In this document: piece after piece, positions 9,101 through 17,959 of the stretch | How the letters are laid out: each line of letters begins with the position of its first letter | How positions within the stretch are numbered: the first letter of the stretch is position 1 | Origin: Tepidiforma sp. | GTDB lineage: Bacteria > Chloroflexota > Dehalococcoidia > Tepidiformales > Tepidiformaceae | Length of the DNA stretch: 64,000 nucleotides | Reading direction: 5' to 3' | Assembly: GCA_026003935.1 (NCBI GenBank) | Contig: BPIE01000001.1 | Coordinates: 1,054,001-1,118,000 of the forward strand | Position numbers and translations under genes: made by a program | The notes under the pieces: model-generated | The model's input: the letters and a program-made list of their open reading frames with translations, nothing else | Told to the model about the DNA's origin: nothing | Database searches by the model: none

Positions 9101-10978
9101 GCAGCGGTGATCGAAAGTTCGACGGAAGCGGTCGTCGGGATTGGACGGGACGGGCGGATCGAAAGCTGGAACCGAGCGGCCGAAGAGCTGTACGGCTGGA
9201 CCGCGGCGGAGGCGGTCGGGCAGCCGTTCCGCCTGGTTCTCCCGGCCGAAGAAGCGGAACGGGGTGCGGCGCTGTTCGCGCGACTGCTCGCTGGCGCGTC
9301 GTACCGGGGCGAGATGCAGCGGCTCACGAAATCGGGCCGGGTCATCCTCGTGGAGTCGGCGTACTTCCCGCTGCGGGGCCCGGACGGGACGGTGGTCGGC
9401 GTGGGCTGCACCTCGCACGACGTGACCCGCGAGCGGGAGATGGAGCGGCGTATCGCCGAATCGGCTGCGGACCTCTCGGCGACGCTGGGCGCCATCCACG
9501 AGGGAGTGGCGCTCATCCGCGCCGACGGGGTGATTCTTGCGGCGAACCCGGCGACGCAGGAGCTGGTGGCGAGCCTCTTCGGCACGGTGCCGGAGGCGGG
9601 GATGCACTGGCGGGAGGTGCTTCCGCCGGGGTGGCACGAGCGCTTCGGGGAGGTGGTGGCGAACACGCTGGCGGGCGAAAGCTCGAATTTCGAGCAGGCA
9701 GTGGCGGACCGGGAGGGCGTTGAGCGGTGGCTCGAGCTGTCATTCGGGCGTGTGACGCTGCCGGATGGCACGGTGCGCGGGGTGGCGCTGAGCATGCGCG
9801 AGGTGACCGAGCGGAAACGGACGGAGGAGCGGCTGCTGCAGGCACAGAAGGCGGAGTCGCTGGCGGTGATGGCGGGCGGCATCGCGCACGATTTCAACAA
9901 TCTGCTCGTGGGGATTCTTGGGAATGCGGGGCTTGCGCTGGCGGAGCTGCCGCCGGAATCGCCGGTCCGGCCGATCGTGGAGGACATCGAGCTGGCAGGG
10001 CAGCGGGCGGCGGAGCTGGCCCGGCAGATGCTGGCGTACTCGGGGCGCGGGCGGTTTGCGGTGCAGCCGCTGAGCCTGAACGGGCTGGTGGAGGAGATGG
10101 GGCACCTGCTGCGGAGCTCGATTGGCGCGGGGGTTCGGCTGGTGATGGACCTCGAGCCGGGCGCACCGGCCGTGGTCGGGGACGCGACGCAGCTGCGGCA
10201 GGTGCTGATGAACCTCGTGATCAACGCCTCGGACGCGATTGGGGCGGGGGAGGGGACGGTGCGCATCCGGACGCGGACGGAGCCGGGGAGCGAGGAGCTC
10301 TTCGCGAAGGCGGTCGTGGCGCCGCCGGAGCCGGCGCGCCGCTACGTGGTGCTGGAGGTGGCGGATACGGGCGCGGGGATGGACGCGGCGACGCTTGCGC
10401 GGATTTTCGACCCGTTCTTCACGACGAAATTCACGGGGCGTGGACTCGGGCTTGCTGCCGTGCTAGGAATCGTTCGCGGCCACCGGGGCGGGATTGCCGT
10501 GGAGAGCACGCCTGGCGAGGGGACGAGGTTCCGGGTGATGCTGCCCGCAAGCGACGACGGCGCGACAACGGCCGAGCAAGCCCCCCGCGGGGAGCGGTGG
10601 CAGGGGAGCGGGACGGTGCTCATTGCGGATGACGAGCCAAGCGTGCGCGCGGTGACGGCGCGGGCGCTGCGGGCGATGGGATTCGAGGTGCTCGAAGCTG
10701 CCGACGGCCAGGCCGCAGTCGAGCTGTACGCTGCGCACCGGGAGCGGGTGGTGCTGGTATTGCTCGATATGACGATGCCGAAGCTGAACGGGGAGGGGGC
10801 GTTCCGGGCCATCCGGGAGATGGAGCCGGGCGCGAAGGTGGTGTTGATGAGCGGGTATACCGAACAGGATGCGGCGGAGAAGTTCGACGGGACGCTGAGC
10901 GGGTTCCTGCAGAAGCCGTACGAGCTGGGGCAGCTGCAGGAGATGGTGCGGCGGGTGCTGGAGGGCGGGGCGCCGTAG
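6125..10978 (+). CDS. Nine-PAS hybrid sensor histidine kinase with receiver domain
   Basis: 1617 residues with no predicted membrane segment, so probably a cytosolic sensor. It has an N-terminal receiver-like segment of about 110 residues without clear phospho-acceptor spacing. Nine PAS repeats follow, starting near residues 114, 235, 351, 473, 599, 725, 859, 988 and 1115, several opening with the xVxxSSDDAVxxxDxxGRIxxWN pattern. Then come the kinase dimerisation segment with [11 protein letters not shown] (phospho-His1255), an ATPase domain ([35 protein letters not shown]), and a C-terminal receiver with Asp1548 in LLDMTMP and the KP signature. The HDFNNL type commonly passes phosphate to its own receiver. 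The start is GTG at 6125, 5 nt after GGGAGGG. No partner regulator gene is adjacent. Confidence 0.93.
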   Translation: MRVALAAFDEGSRARIEAALRGAGHTVLAAGDAGAEVEVADGVTGAAAGELAGRARADGRRAFIAGLVDVPGGVARAVAGGATEVYPAGDAAALLTRLAVIEAAGPRAPGLGDAAEAANDALYVIGFDGRFTWANAAAERLTGFPRERLIGMHVSELVRDPADLARVDEELRAKVEGRAETSFFEVRVTTAGGDTVPVEVNSRVVMREGRPWAVEGVARDVRPRKRLEEQLRREAELFAGLGVAAVAIDCSARIVSWNRAAEELFGVPAASALGTSSIDLLALPQRGEGPGLLSRVLAGERLRFEAELVRADGTTFPALVSGAPLYDEAGSVAGAVAVVVDLTAERERQRRVEQLAAVVDSSDDAVTTYDPDGRITGWNAAAERIYGMRAAEVLGRYAWELAPPGERVERRAFVERVLRGESVSGRVVRREGGPGRTGWLSLSAFPLRDGEGRVTGAAAVARDVTALIEAEREVSWLASIVGSADDAIIGRDTEGRIVSWNAAAERLFGYTAAEMVGSLGEETVPAERLEAYRARLDELGGDERVEAEVLRRSRDGRVFPVRAISFPVYSRDGRRLGSASFLRDISAEREVKAALEERERQLRALFESAGEAIVIVDLARRVRWLNQYAAEVAEQVFGTRPAAGEGILGWVREKDRLAWEIAFEAAAGGETTTLLGRLQRLDGSRFWYEMTFRPVRGEAGEVEAVALAGRDVTARVEAERALREREATLRSVFESTRDHLWLLDRGGRLVTCNTAAAVYCEGRFGRRPAPGDAMRDFADPDAQQLLEEVVERALGGEAVSGELAVPNEDGSRTYFDIQVTPVRDERGVVTGVLAAARDVSEAARSRRELLQAREALAAEYARLSTIIENSDEGIVLLDRECRVAAFNSEFAEGTRARRGVAVAPGMHFRELVSPESAEYLLGRVQEALAGRRVAFDVQSQSPGERRWFEVRIRPVVTEGGEVTGVVYTGRDVTERRKLELEREGALAEARRLAAVIESSTEAVVGIGRDGRIESWNRAAEELYGWTAAEAVGQPFRLVLPAEEAERGAALFARLLAGASYRGEMQRLTKSGRVILVESAYFPLRGPDGTVVGVGCTSHDVTREREMERRIAESAADLSATLGAIHEGVALIRADGVILAANPATQELVASLFGTVPEAGMHWREVLPPGWHERFGEVVANTLAGESSNFEQAVADREGVERWLELSFGRVTLPDGTVRGVALSMREVTERKRTEERLLQAQKAESLAVMAGGIAHDFNNLLVGILGNAGLALAELPPESPVRPIVEDIELAGQRAAELARQMLAYSGRGRFAVQPLSLNGLVEEMGHLLRSSIGAGVRLVMDLEPGAPAVVGDATQLRQVLMNLVINASDAIGAGEGTVRIRTRTEPGSEELFAKAVVAPPEPARRYVVLEVADTGAGMDAATLARIFDPFFTTKFTGRGLGLAAVLGIVRGHRGGIAVESTPGEGTRFRVMLPASDDGATTAEQAPRGERWQGSGTVLIADDEPSVRAVTARALRAMGFEVLEAADGQAAVELYAAHRERVVLVLLDMTMPKLNGEGAFRAIREMEPGAKVVLMSGYTEQDAAEKFDGTLSGFLQKPYELGQLQEMVRRVLEGGAP

Positions 10979-10991
10979 AACATCTGTACGT

Positions 10992-10997
10992 TATACT
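10992..10997 (+). promoter_or_regulatory. -10 element of ruvB, leaderless
   Basis: TATACT lies exactly 6 nt before the GTG start at 11004, so transcription should begin at or next to the start codon. No ribosome-binding sequence is present. Confidence 0.6.
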
Positions 10998-11003
10998 GCG
11001 CGG

Positions 11004-12047
11004 GTGACCGAGGAACGGCTGGTTGCGCCGGGTGCGCTGACGGAGGATGCGGAGCTGGAGCGGTCGCTGCGGCCGCGGCGCCTGGAGGAGTTCCCGGGGC
11101 AGGAGCGGACGAAGCGGAATCTCGCCATCGCGATCGAGGCGGCGAAGCAGCGGGGCGAGGCGCTGGACCACGTGCTGCTGTACGGGCCGCCGGGGCTTGG
11201 GAAGACGACGCTGGCGAACATCATTGCGCACGAGATGGGCGTCTCCATCCGGACGACGAGCGGGCCGGCATTCGAACGGCCGGGCGACCTCGCGGCCGTG
11301 CTGACGAACCTGAAGGAGCACGACATCCTCTTCATCGACGAAATCCACCGGCTTTCGAGCGCGGTGGAGGAGATCCTCTACCCGGCGATGGAGGACTTTG
11401 CGCTCGACCTCGTCATCGGAAAGGGGGCGGGGGCGCGCTCTGTGCGGCTGGCGATGCCGCGGTTCACGCTCATTGGGGCAACGACGCGGTACGCGATGGT
11501 GAGCGCGCCGCTGCGGGACCGGTTCGGCTCGGTGTACCGGCTGGATTTCTACGAGGCGGAGACGCTGGTGCTCATCGTGCAGCGTTCGGCGGCGATCCTC
11601 GGCGTGGAGCTGCCGGGCGATGCGGCGATGGAGATTGCGCGGCGCTCGCGAGGGACGCCGCGCATCGCCAACCGGCTCTTGCGGCGGGTCCGGGACTACG
11701 CGGCGGTACGAAACGGGGGCCTGATCACGCGCGAGGCCGCGCGGGAAGCGCTCGCCATGCTCGACGTCGATGAACTGGGGCTGGACGAATCGGACCGGGC
11801 GGTGCTGCGGGCGATTTGCGAGAAGTTCGGAGGCGGGCCGGTCGGGCTCGAGACCATCGCGGCGGCGGTCTCGGAAGAGGCCGACACGATCATGGACGTG
11901 TATGAGCCGTTTCTCCTGAAGTGCGGGTTCCTGAACCGCACGCCGCGGGGCCGGGTGGCGACGGAGGCGGCGTTTCGGCACCTCGGGCTCGAACCGCCGC
12001 GGGACCGGCCCGCGCAGCCGGGGCTGTGGGACAGGGGGGAGGAGTAG
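11004..12047 (+). CDS. ruvB: Holliday junction branch migration ATPase RuvB
   Basis: 347 residues, normal length for RuvB. It is the hexameric AAA+ motor that drives branch migration with RuvA during recombinational repair. Visible features are the N-terminal [14 protein letters not shown], Walker A GPPGLGKT (61-68), Walker B with DEIH (112-115), sensor [18 protein letters not shown], and the C-terminal winged helix ending in [20 protein letters not shown]. The GTG start gives [10 protein letters not shown]. ruvA and ruvC are not next to it. Upstream is the hybrid kinase, 25 bp away, with the leaderless-type promoter in between, so ruvB is probably its own unit. Confidence 0.97.
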   Translation: MTEERLVAPGALTEDAELERSLRPRRLEEFPGQERTKRNLAIAIEAAKQRGEALDHVLLYGPPGLGKTTLANIIAHEMGVSIRTTSGPAFERPGDLAAVLTNLKEHDILFIDEIHRLSSAVEEILYPAMEDFALDLVIGKGAGARSVRLAMPRFTLIGATTRYAMVSAPLRDRFGSVYRLDFYEAETLVLIVQRSAAILGVELPGDAAMEIARRSRGTPRIANRLLRRVRDYAAVRNGGLITREAAREALAMLDVDELGLDESDRAVLRAICEKFGGGPVGLETIAAAVSEEADTIMDVYEPFLLKCGFLNRTPRGRVATEAAFRHLGLEPPRDRPAQPGLWDRGEE

Positions 12048-12120
12048 CGCGCTACGCCACGGGGCCGACGGGGGGCCGACTGCCGGCGACGCATGCGCGG
12101 GCAGCCGGCGCGGGCGCGGG

Positions 12121-12435
12121 TCAGGCGCGGGCGGGTGCTTCCTGGGTGATGACGGCTTCGTAAACGGATAGCCGCGGCGGAGCGGCGAGAACACCGGCAA
12201 GCGGAGCCTGCCCATGGGCGCGGCGGAAGGCCTCGGAGCGGGTCCAAGCTTCGAAGGCAGCGCGCGATTCCCACGTCGAGTGGGAGATGTACTCACCGGG
12301 TTCGTCGCCCTTGAGCAGGGCGAAGCGGAGGAAGCCGGGGACTCCCTCGAGGTAGGACTCGCGGGTGCGCCAAGCGGCTTCGAAGTCGGCCTCGCGGCCG
12401 GGGTTGATGCTGAATCGGTTCATCGCGATGAACAT
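12121..12435 (-). CDS. Antibiotic-biosynthesis-monooxygenase-fold protein, HmoA/IsdG-like
   Basis: 104 residues with the dimeric ferredoxin-like ABM fold pattern: MNRFSINPGREADFEAAW, then PGFLRFALLKGDE and the STWESRAAFEAWTRSEAFRRAH signature seen in HmoA/HmoB and IsdG-type heme-degrading monooxygenases. The start at 12435 is fixed by GGAGG 5 nt upstream; the longer track ORF is an antisense shadow. It is divergent from the iron/heme ABC transporter and shares its regulatory region, which supports a role in heme-iron release. That role is inferred; the ABM fold also occurs in quinol and polyketide oxygenases. Confidence 0.75.
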   Translation of the reverse strand: MFIAMNRFSINPGREADFEAAWRTRESYLEGVPGFLRFALLKGDEPGEYISHSTWESRAAFEAWTRSEAFRRAHGQAPLAGVLAAPPRLSVYEAVITQEAPARA

Positions 12436-12517
12436 GGGACCTCCAGGGCAGTTGTTCGCGGAACGACGGCGAGCAAGATAGCCAGCACGCGTTCTTACGT
12501 CACGGTAATCCGATCTC

Positions 12518-12546
12518 TTGTCATTAGTCAAACCTAATGCTAGATC
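12518..12546 (+). promoter_or_regulatory. Iron-responsive promoter with DtxR-family-like operator
   Basis: TTGTCA (12518-12523) and TAGATC (12541-12546) are 17 bp apart. Between them and overlapping the -35 lies the interrupted palindrome ATTAGTCAAACCTAAT (12523-12538), whose reverse reads ATTAGGTTTGACTAAT, resembling boxes of the DtxR/IdeR/MntR metal repressors. The position would block RNA polymerase when the repressor carries metal. A small hairpin TCCCG-CTTT-CGGGA (12556-12569) and an AGGAGGT follow before the lipoprotein start. Confidence 0.55.
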
Positions 12547-12583
12547 TTCGTATCGTCCCGCTTTCGGGATGAGGAGGTAGAAC

Positions 12584-13630
12584 ATGGATCGATGGCGCGG
12601 CGCCCGGCGGGCGCTGGTGCTCCTGCTGGCGGCCTGTGCGGCTGCCGGCGCATTTGCTGCCGCGGCCTGCGGCGGAGATGACGACGACGAGGCCGCGACC
12701 CCGGCGGCGACGGCGACGCAGGCGAGTTCGGCCACGGCAACTCCTCCGGCGACCCCGACGCCCGCGGTGGCGGCCGAGGCGCGGCCGGTGCTGCCCGCCA
12801 AGGTGAAGGACAAGGACGGCCAGGAGATTACGGTCAGCGACGTGAGCCGCATCGTGGTGCTGAACGGGGACCTGACGGAGGTGGTGTATGCGCTGGGCCT
12901 GGGCGAGAACGTCGTGGGGGTGGACACCTCGGCGACGTACCCGCCGGAGGCGCAGCAGAAGCCGAAGATCGGCTATCAACGGTCGCTGAACGCGGAGGGC
13001 ATTCTCAGCCTGCAGCCGACGGTGATCATCGGGAGTGAGCTTGCGGGGCCGCCCGCGGTGATTGAGCAGGTCAAGTCGGCCGGCGTGCCGGTGGTGCTGT
13101 TCAAGACGGTGAGCTCGCTCGATGACGTGACCCGGAAGATCAACGACGTGGCGACGGCGCTGGGCGTGCCGAACCGCGGGAAGCTGCTGGCTGCGCAGAC
13201 AAAGCAGGAGATCGATGAGGCGGTGGCGCTTGCCGCCAAGGCGACGAGCAAGCCGAGGGTCGCGTTCCTCTACCTGCGCGGTTCGACCACGCAAGTAATC
13301 ATGGGGAAGGGTTCCGGGGCGGATGTCCTGATTACGGCGGCGGGCGCCATCGACGCTGGGGCTGAGGCAGGTGTGACGGGGAGCAAGCCGCTGACGCCCG
13401 AGGCGCTGGTTGCGGCGGCTCCGGATGTGATTCTCGTGCTGACGGCGGGGCTCCAGTCGGTGGGCGGCGTCGACGGGCTGCTGCAAATCCCCGGCGTGGC
13501 GCAGACGCCCGCCGGGCAGCAGAAGCGCGTGGTCGACTTCGACGACCAGTACCTGCTGGGGCTGGGGCCCCGTGCGGGCAAAGCGCTGATGGACCTCGTG
13601 AAGGCGCTGCACCCGGAACTGGGGGGCTAG
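12584..13630 (+). CDS. Iron/heme-type ABC transporter substrate-binding lipoprotein (HmuT/BtuF-like)
   Basis: 348 residues. It has an N-terminal signal with lipobox AAAAC (Cys29), then an acidic and Ala/Thr/Pro-rich tether to about residue 65, followed by a class III (FecB/BtuF) periplasmic-binding fold starting VKDKDGQEITVSDVSRIVVLNGDLTEVVYALG. The motif RSLNAEGILSLQPTVIIGS matches heme-binding HmuT-type proteins, so heme is the leading substrate; cobalamin or a siderophore remain possible. It is the first gene of the operon with the permease and ATPase. The ribosome-binding site AGGAGGT sits 6 nt before the ATG. The membrane-tethered form fits a monoderm-like envelope. Confidence 0.85.
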   Translation: MDRWRGARRALVLLLAACAAAGAFAAAACGGDDDDEAATPAATATQASSATATPPATPTPAVAAEARPVLPAKVKDKDGQEITVSDVSRIVVLNGDLTEVVYALGLGENVVGVDTSATYPPEAQQKPKIGYQRSLNAEGILSLQPTVIIGSELAGPPAVIEQVKSAGVPVVLFKTVSSLDDVTRKINDVATALGVPNRGKLLAAQTKQEIDEAVALAAKATSKPRVAFLYLRGSTTQVIMGKGSGADVLITAAGAIDAGAEAGVTGSKPLTPEALVAAAPDVILVLTAGLQSVGGVDGLLQIPGVAQTPAGQQKRVVDFDDQYLLGLGPRAGKALMDLVKALHPELGG

Positions 13631-13671
13631 GCGCCTCGCGATTCGAGCAGCCGAGAGCGGGCGGCGTCAGG

Positions 13672-13711
13672 GGCCGGCCTGCCCCGGGTCCCCTCCCCCG
13701 GCAGGCCGGCC
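13672..13711 (+). terminator. Strong hairpin between binding-protein and permease genes
   Basis: Perfect 12-bp stem GGCCGGCCTGCC/GGCAGGCCGGCC with a 16-nt loop, followed by AAATTT but no long T-run. It may act as a leaky terminator or as a 3' stabiliser that gives more binding protein than permease. Confidence 0.6.
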
Positions 13712-13734
13712 AAATTTCGCGAAGGGAGGCGGCG

Positions 13735-14808
13735 ATGGCAACGAGGGCAGAAACGATTGCGCGGGGTGCGGGTGCGGCGTGGCGGTGGCGGCTGGCTGCG
13801 CTGCCGACGCTGGCGATGCTGCTCGGTGCTGCGGTGCTGCTCAACCTGGTCATTGGGGCGGTGCGCGTGCCGCCGACGGCAGTACTCGGGGTGCTGCTCG
13901 ACCACCTTGGGCTGCCGGGGGTGCTGGAGTACACGCAGCAGCAGGAGGCGGTGGTCTGGAACATCCGCGTGCCGCGGACGCTGCTGGCCCTGGTGGTGGG
14001 TGCGGGGCTTGCGACGGCGGGGTGCGCGCTGCAGGGGATTTTTCGGAACCCGCTGGCGGACCCGGGCATCATCGGCGTTTCGAGCGGGGCCGCGCTGGGG
14101 GCCGTGGGAATCATCATCCTTGGGATTGCGCCGCTGGGGGCGTGGAGCACGCCGGCGGCGGCGTTCGGGGGCGGGCTTGCGCTGACGCTGATGGTGTACG
14201 TGCTCTCGCGGCGGGACGGGCGGACGGAGGTGGTGACGCTGGTGCTGACGGGGGTAGCGCTCAACGCTATCGCGGGGGGCATCATCGGGTTTGCGCTGTT
14301 CTTCGCGACGGATGCGCAGCTGCGGAACGTCGTCTTCTGGCAGCTGGGGAGCGTCGGCGGGGCGACCTGGCCGAACGTGCGGCCGGCGATCGTACTGGCG
14401 TCGTGTGCGGTGCTCCCGCTCCTGCGGTACGGGCACCGGCTGAATCTGCTGGCGCTCGGGGAGCGGGAGGCGTACCACCTCGGGGTGGACACGGAGCGGC
14501 TCCGGCTGGAGGTCATCGCGCTGGCTGCGCTGGCGACGGCCGCGGCGGTGAGCTTCGCGGGGATCATCTCCTTCGTGGGTTTGGTGGTGCCGCACATGCT
14601 GCGGCTGATGCTGGGACCGGACCACCGTCGGCTGCTGCCGGCCTCGGCGCTGCTGGGAGCGGCAGCGATTGCGCTGGCGGACCTCGCCGCGCGGACGGTA
14701 GTGGCGCCGGCTGAGATGCCGCTCGGGGTCGTGACCGCGCTGGCGGGCGGCCCGTACTTCCTGTGGCTCATCCACCGGACGCGGCGGGCGCAGGGAGGCT
14801 GGGGGTGA
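13735..14808 (+). CDS. FecCD-family ABC transporter permease (heme/iron/cobalamin)
   Basis: 357-residue inner-membrane permease with about ten hydrophobic segments. Family landmarks include VWNIRVPRTLLALVVGAGLATAGCALQGIFRNPLADPGIIGVSSGAALGA and the C-terminal FVGLVVPHMLRLMLGPDHRRLLPASALLGA, which forms the coupling helix to the ATPase. ATG at 13735 with GGGAGG upstream. Its TGA overlaps the GTG of the ATPase gene. It forms the translocation channel with the flanking binding protein and ATPase. Confidence 0.93.
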   Translation: MATRAETIARGAGAAWRWRLAALPTLAMLLGAAVLLNLVIGAVRVPPTAVLGVLLDHLGLPGVLEYTQQQEAVVWNIRVPRTLLALVVGAGLATAGCALQGIFRNPLADPGIIGVSSGAALGAVGIIILGIAPLGAWSTPAAAFGGGLALTLMVYVLSRRDGRTEVVTLVLTGVALNAIAGGIIGFALFFATDAQLRNVVFWQLGSVGGATWPNVRPAIVLASCAVLPLLRYGHRLNLLALGEREAYHLGVDTERLRLEVIALAALATAAAVSFAGIISFVGLVVPHMLRLMLGPDHRRLLPASALLGAAAIALADLAARTVVAPAEMPLGVVTALAGGPYFLWLIHRTRRAQGGWG

Positions 14809-15605
14809 GGCTGGAGGCGCGCGGAATTTGGTTTCGCGCCGGGCGGGTTCCGCTCGTGGCCGGGGCGGACGTGCGGGTGGAGCCGGGGGAGTTCGTGGCG
14901 GTGGTCGGCGCGAACGGTGCGGGGAAGTCGACGCTCGTGCGGCTGCTGGCGGGCGACCTTCGGCCGGGCGAGGGCGAGGTGCTGCTCGGCGGGCGGCCGC
15001 TCGCGGAGTACCGCGCGGCGGAGCTGGCGCTGCTGCGGTCGGTGCTCCCGCAGCAATCGCGGATCGAGTTCTCGTTCACGGTGCGGCAGGTCGTCGAGAT
15101 GGGGCGGAGCCCGCACCGGGGGCGCGGGCAGGACCCGGCGGCTGACGCGCGGGCGGTGGAGGCGGCGATGCGGGCGGCGGACGTGGCAGAGCTTGCGGAG
15201 CGGGCGTACCCGGGGCTTTCGGGGGGCGAGCAGTCGCGCGTCTGCCTTGCGCGGGTGCTGGCACAGGAGACGCCGGTGGTGCTGCTGGATGAGCCGACGG
15301 CCGCGCTGGACATTCGGCACCAGCACCAAGTCCTGGGCGTGGTGCGCGGGCTGGCGATGCAGGGGCGGGCAGTGCTGGCGGTACTCCACGACCTCAACCT
15401 TGCCGCGGCGTACGCGACGCGGGTGGTGGCCATGCACCGCGGGGCGGTGGCGGCGGATGGGCCGCCAGCGGAGGTGTTGAGGGCCGAGGTGCTGAGCCGC
15501 ATCTACGAGCACCCGGTCGAGGTGGTGCGCACGGGAACGCCGGAGCGGCTGGTGGTGTTGCCGCGGCACGAGCTGCCGCCAGCCTTGCCGACGGGTACAG
15601 GGTGA
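14805..15605 (+). CDS. Heme/iron-type ABC transporter ATP-binding protein
   Basis: 266 residues. Walker A GANGAGKST, signature LSGGEQSRVCLARVLAQ, Walker B VVLLDEPTAALD and H-loop VLHDLNLAAAYATRV mark an importer ATPase of the FecE/HmuV group. I place the start at the GTG at 14805 (VRLEARGIWF), which overlaps the permease stop as GTGA and follows GGGAGG; the track start at 14763 adds 14 unlikely residues. Last gene of the uptake operon. Confidence 0.93.
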   Translation: MRLEARGIWFRAGRVPLVAGADVRVEPGEFVAVVGANGAGKSTLVRLLAGDLRPGEGEVLLGGRPLAEYRAAELALLRSVLPQQSRIEFSFTVRQVVEMGRSPHRGRGQDPAADARAVEAAMRAADVAELAERAYPGLSGGEQSRVCLARVLAQETPVVLLDEPTAALDIRHQHQVLGVVRGLAMQGRAVLAVLHDLNLAAAYATRVVAMHRGAVAADGPPAEVLRAEVLSRIYEHPVEVVRTGTPERLVVLPRHELPPALPTGTG

Positions 15606-15649
15606 ACCCGTTAGAGTGACCAGAGCAACACCGGTTGGAGGCTGGAACG

Positions 15650-16603
15650 ATGCCCTGGGTCGTGAGTGTGTTCCTTGCGGTCGTCATCTGCGGCGGGGCG
15701 CTGCTGATTGGCCGGGTAGCGCGGGCCGCGGCGCAGCCGGGCACCCCCGAACGGATGCGGGGCGGGATTGTGATGGGGGCGGCGGCTGCGGTGTTCATCG
15801 CGTGGGTGGGCGTCCACACGGCGCTTCGCTCGGTCAAGCCGATCGAAGCGGGGCACGTGGGCGTGGTGTACCAGTTCGGGGAGATTGTGGGGCAGAAGCC
15901 CGAGGGCCTGCAGTTCATCTGGCCCTGGCAGGAGCTGCGCATCGAGAGCGTACAGGTGCAGCGGCACCGGTTCGAGAACATCACGGCGTTTTCGAAGGAG
16001 ACGCAGGATGTGTTTTTTATCGCGACGCTGAACTACTCGGTGTCGCCGTCGGCGGTGCAAACGCTGTTCCGGACGGTTGGGCCGAACTGGTTCGACCGCC
16101 TGATCGAGCCGCGGGTGCTGAACTTTTTCAAAGAGGAAACGGTGAAGTACGCGACGGTAGACGTGGGGCCGAACCGGGAGAACATCCGCTCGGCAGTGCG
16201 GGAGCGGCTGGCGGAGGAGCTGGCGCCGTTCTCGATCGAAATCAACGACCTGCTGATCGACAACATCGAGTTCAGCGCGGAGTTCAAGGCTGCGATCGAG
16301 CAGAAGCAGATTGCAACGCAGGATGCGCTGCGGGAGCAGGAGCGGGTGCGGCAGCGGCAGTTCGAGGCGCAGCAGCAGATCGAACTGGCGCGCGGCGAGG
16401 CGGAATCGATCCGGGTGCGCGCCGAGGGGCAGGCCGAGGCGAACCGGCTGCTGGCGGAGTCGCTCACGCCGGAGGTGATCCAGTTCCAGGCGCTGGAAAA
16501 GCTCGGGGACAACATCCAGATCGCGCTGCTGCCGGCGGGGCAGGGGATCATCATCGACCCGGCGACGCTGCTGGGGCAGACAGGCGCCGCGGGGAACCGG
16601 TAG
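15650..16603 (+). CDS. SPFH/prohibitin-domain membrane protein
   Basis: 317 residues. Two N-terminal membrane segments (about 2-22 and 40-60) are followed by a band-7 domain (VKPIEAGHVGVVYQFGEIVGQKPEGLQFIWPWQE) and a long Gln/Glu/Arg-rich coiled coil (about 215-285). Family members form oligomeric scaffolds on the membrane and often control proteolysis or microdomains; the partner here is unknown. The start is ATG at 15650 with TGGAGG upstream, in preference to 15635. A TAGAGT hexamer at 15612-15617 may be its -10. Confidence 0.85.
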   Translation: MPWVVSVFLAVVICGGALLIGRVARAAAQPGTPERMRGGIVMGAAAAVFIAWVGVHTALRSVKPIEAGHVGVVYQFGEIVGQKPEGLQFIWPWQELRIESVQVQRHRFENITAFSKETQDVFFIATLNYSVSPSAVQTLFRTVGPNWFDRLIEPRVLNFFKEETVKYATVDVGPNRENIRSAVRERLAEELAPFSIEINDLLIDNIEFSAEFKAAIEQKQIATQDALREQERVRQRQFEAQQQIELARGEAESIRVRAEGQAEANRLLAESLTPEVIQFQALEKLGDNIQIALLPAGQGIIIDPATLLGQTGAAGNR

Positions 16604-16652
16604 AGCGCGGGAGGCCCGCACCGCGCCGGGGCCGCGTCTGGGGCCGGGCTGG

Positions 16653-16658
16653 TACGCT
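16653..16658 (+). promoter_or_regulatory. -10 element of MFS gene, leaderless
   Basis: TACGCT lies 6 nt before the ATG at 16665, with no ribosome-binding sequence. The spacing favours the second of two adjacent ATG codons as the start. Confidence 0.45.
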
Positions 16659-16664
16659 GGCATG

Positions 16665-17897
16665 ATGCACGCGGTCCCGGTCTCCCGAAATCTCCGGCTG
16701 CTTACTGCGTTCTGGTTTCTGCGGGAGTTCCAGCTCTGGATTCCCGTGTGGATCGTGTACCTGACGCTGGAGCGGGGCTTTTCGTTCACGCAGATTACGG
16801 CTGCGGAGAGCGTGTACCTGCTCGGTGTGCTTGCGCTGGAGGTGCCGACAGGGGCCATCGCGGACCGGTTCGGGAGGCGTGTCTCCCTGGCGCTGGGGGC
16901 GGTCAGTCTCGCGTCATCGGTGACGATTTTCGCGTTCACGACGTCGCCGGTGGTGCTGTTCGTGTCGTTCGCGTGGTGGGCGGTTGCATCGACGATGATG
17001 TCGGGCGCGGACCTCGCGCTGCTGTTCGACACGCTGAAGGCGGCGGGGCGGGACCACGAGTATGAGCGGCTGGCGGGCCGCGGGCAGGCGATTGCGTGGT
17101 GCGGCGTTGGGCTGGCGACGCTGTTCGGCGGTCCGGTAGCGGCGGCGATCGACATCCGGGCCACGATTCTCATCGGAGCAGCGACGTGCCTGCTTGCTGC
17201 CGCGGCGGCGGCGCTGCTCTGGGAGCCCCCGCGGTCGGCGGAGGAGCGCGCGGGCGGGCTGCGGGGGTACCTCGGGACGATTCGGCTGGCCTTCCGTGAG
17301 GCGTGGAGCACGCCGGCGATCCGGTACGTCATCCTGTTCTTCGGGGTAGCGGTAGCGGGAGTCGAAACGGTGCACTACCTCGTGCAGCCGTACCTCGTCG
17401 AGAACGGGGTGGAGGTAGGGCCGGCCTTTTCGCTGCTGCAGGTGCCGCTGTTTGCGGCGGGGATGGCCGGGGCGCTGGCAGCGTCGCGGCTGGAGCGGCG
17501 GCTCGGGGCGATGCGAGGGCTGGTGGGGCTGGCGGTTGCGGGGACGGCGCTGATGGCCGGGCTCGCCATGGCCCCGACGCTCCGGATGTACGCGGCGCTG
17601 CCGCTGCTGATGGCGGCGAATTCGTGCGCGTGGCCGCTGATGACGGGGGCGATCAATCGGCGGGTTGGTTCGGAACGGCGGGCGACGGTGCTCTCCATCG
17701 GGAACATGTCGGTGAGCGTCGGGATGGCGGCGCTGGCGCCGGCGATCGGCTTCGCCGTGGACGCGCGGGGCGTGGGGACGGCGTTCGGGGTGGGGGTAGC
17801 GGCGACGCTGGCGGGGCTGGCGCTCTTTGGGGCGCCCGCGCTGGCGGCGTGGCGGGAGGCCAAGCCGACGCCGGCGCTGGCCGCAGAGCGAACGTAA
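16665..17897 (+). CDS. Major facilitator superfamily transporter
   Basis: About 410 residues and 12 hydrophobic segments in two halves. The loop 2-3 motif ADRFGRRVSLALGA is the MFS signature A. The N-terminus FWFLREFQLWIPVWIVYLTLERGFSFTQ resembles drug- or sugar-exporter-like MFS proteins of Gram-positive and Chloroflexota genomes; the substrate cannot be told. The track start at 16662 adds one Met; I prefer 16665 because of the -10 spacing. Confidence 0.85.
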   Translation: MHAVPVSRNLRLLTAFWFLREFQLWIPVWIVYLTLERGFSFTQITAAESVYLLGVLALEVPTGAIADRFGRRVSLALGAVSLASSVTIFAFTTSPVVLFVSFAWWAVASTMMSGADLALLFDTLKAAGRDHEYERLAGRGQAIAWCGVGLATLFGGPVAAAIDIRATILIGAATCLLAAAAAALLWEPPRSAEERAGGLRGYLGTIRLAFREAWSTPAIRYVILFFGVAVAGVETVHYLVQPYLVENGVEVGPAFSLLQVPLFAAGMAGALAASRLERRLGAMRGLVGLAVAGTALMAGLAMAPTLRMYAALPLLMAANSCAWPLMTGAINRRVGSERRATVLSIGNMSVSVGMAALAPAIGFAVDARGVGTAFGVGVAATLAGLALFGAPALAAWREAKPTPALAAERT

Positions 17898-17959
17898 GCG
17901 GAGGGGGCGGGAGAATGGCAGACGCCCCTCGTGAAACAGGTTGCACCGGAGGCTCTGTC

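Noticed and set aside
6125-10978. CRISPR-like or tandem DNA repeat in the PAS region
   Set aside because: The repetition is at protein-domain level with diverged DNA. There are no short identical repeats with unique spacers.
12048-12120. Terminator between ruvB and the ABM-fold gene
   Set aside because: Several short GC-rich complementary stretches exist, but none forms a stem as clear as the others reported.
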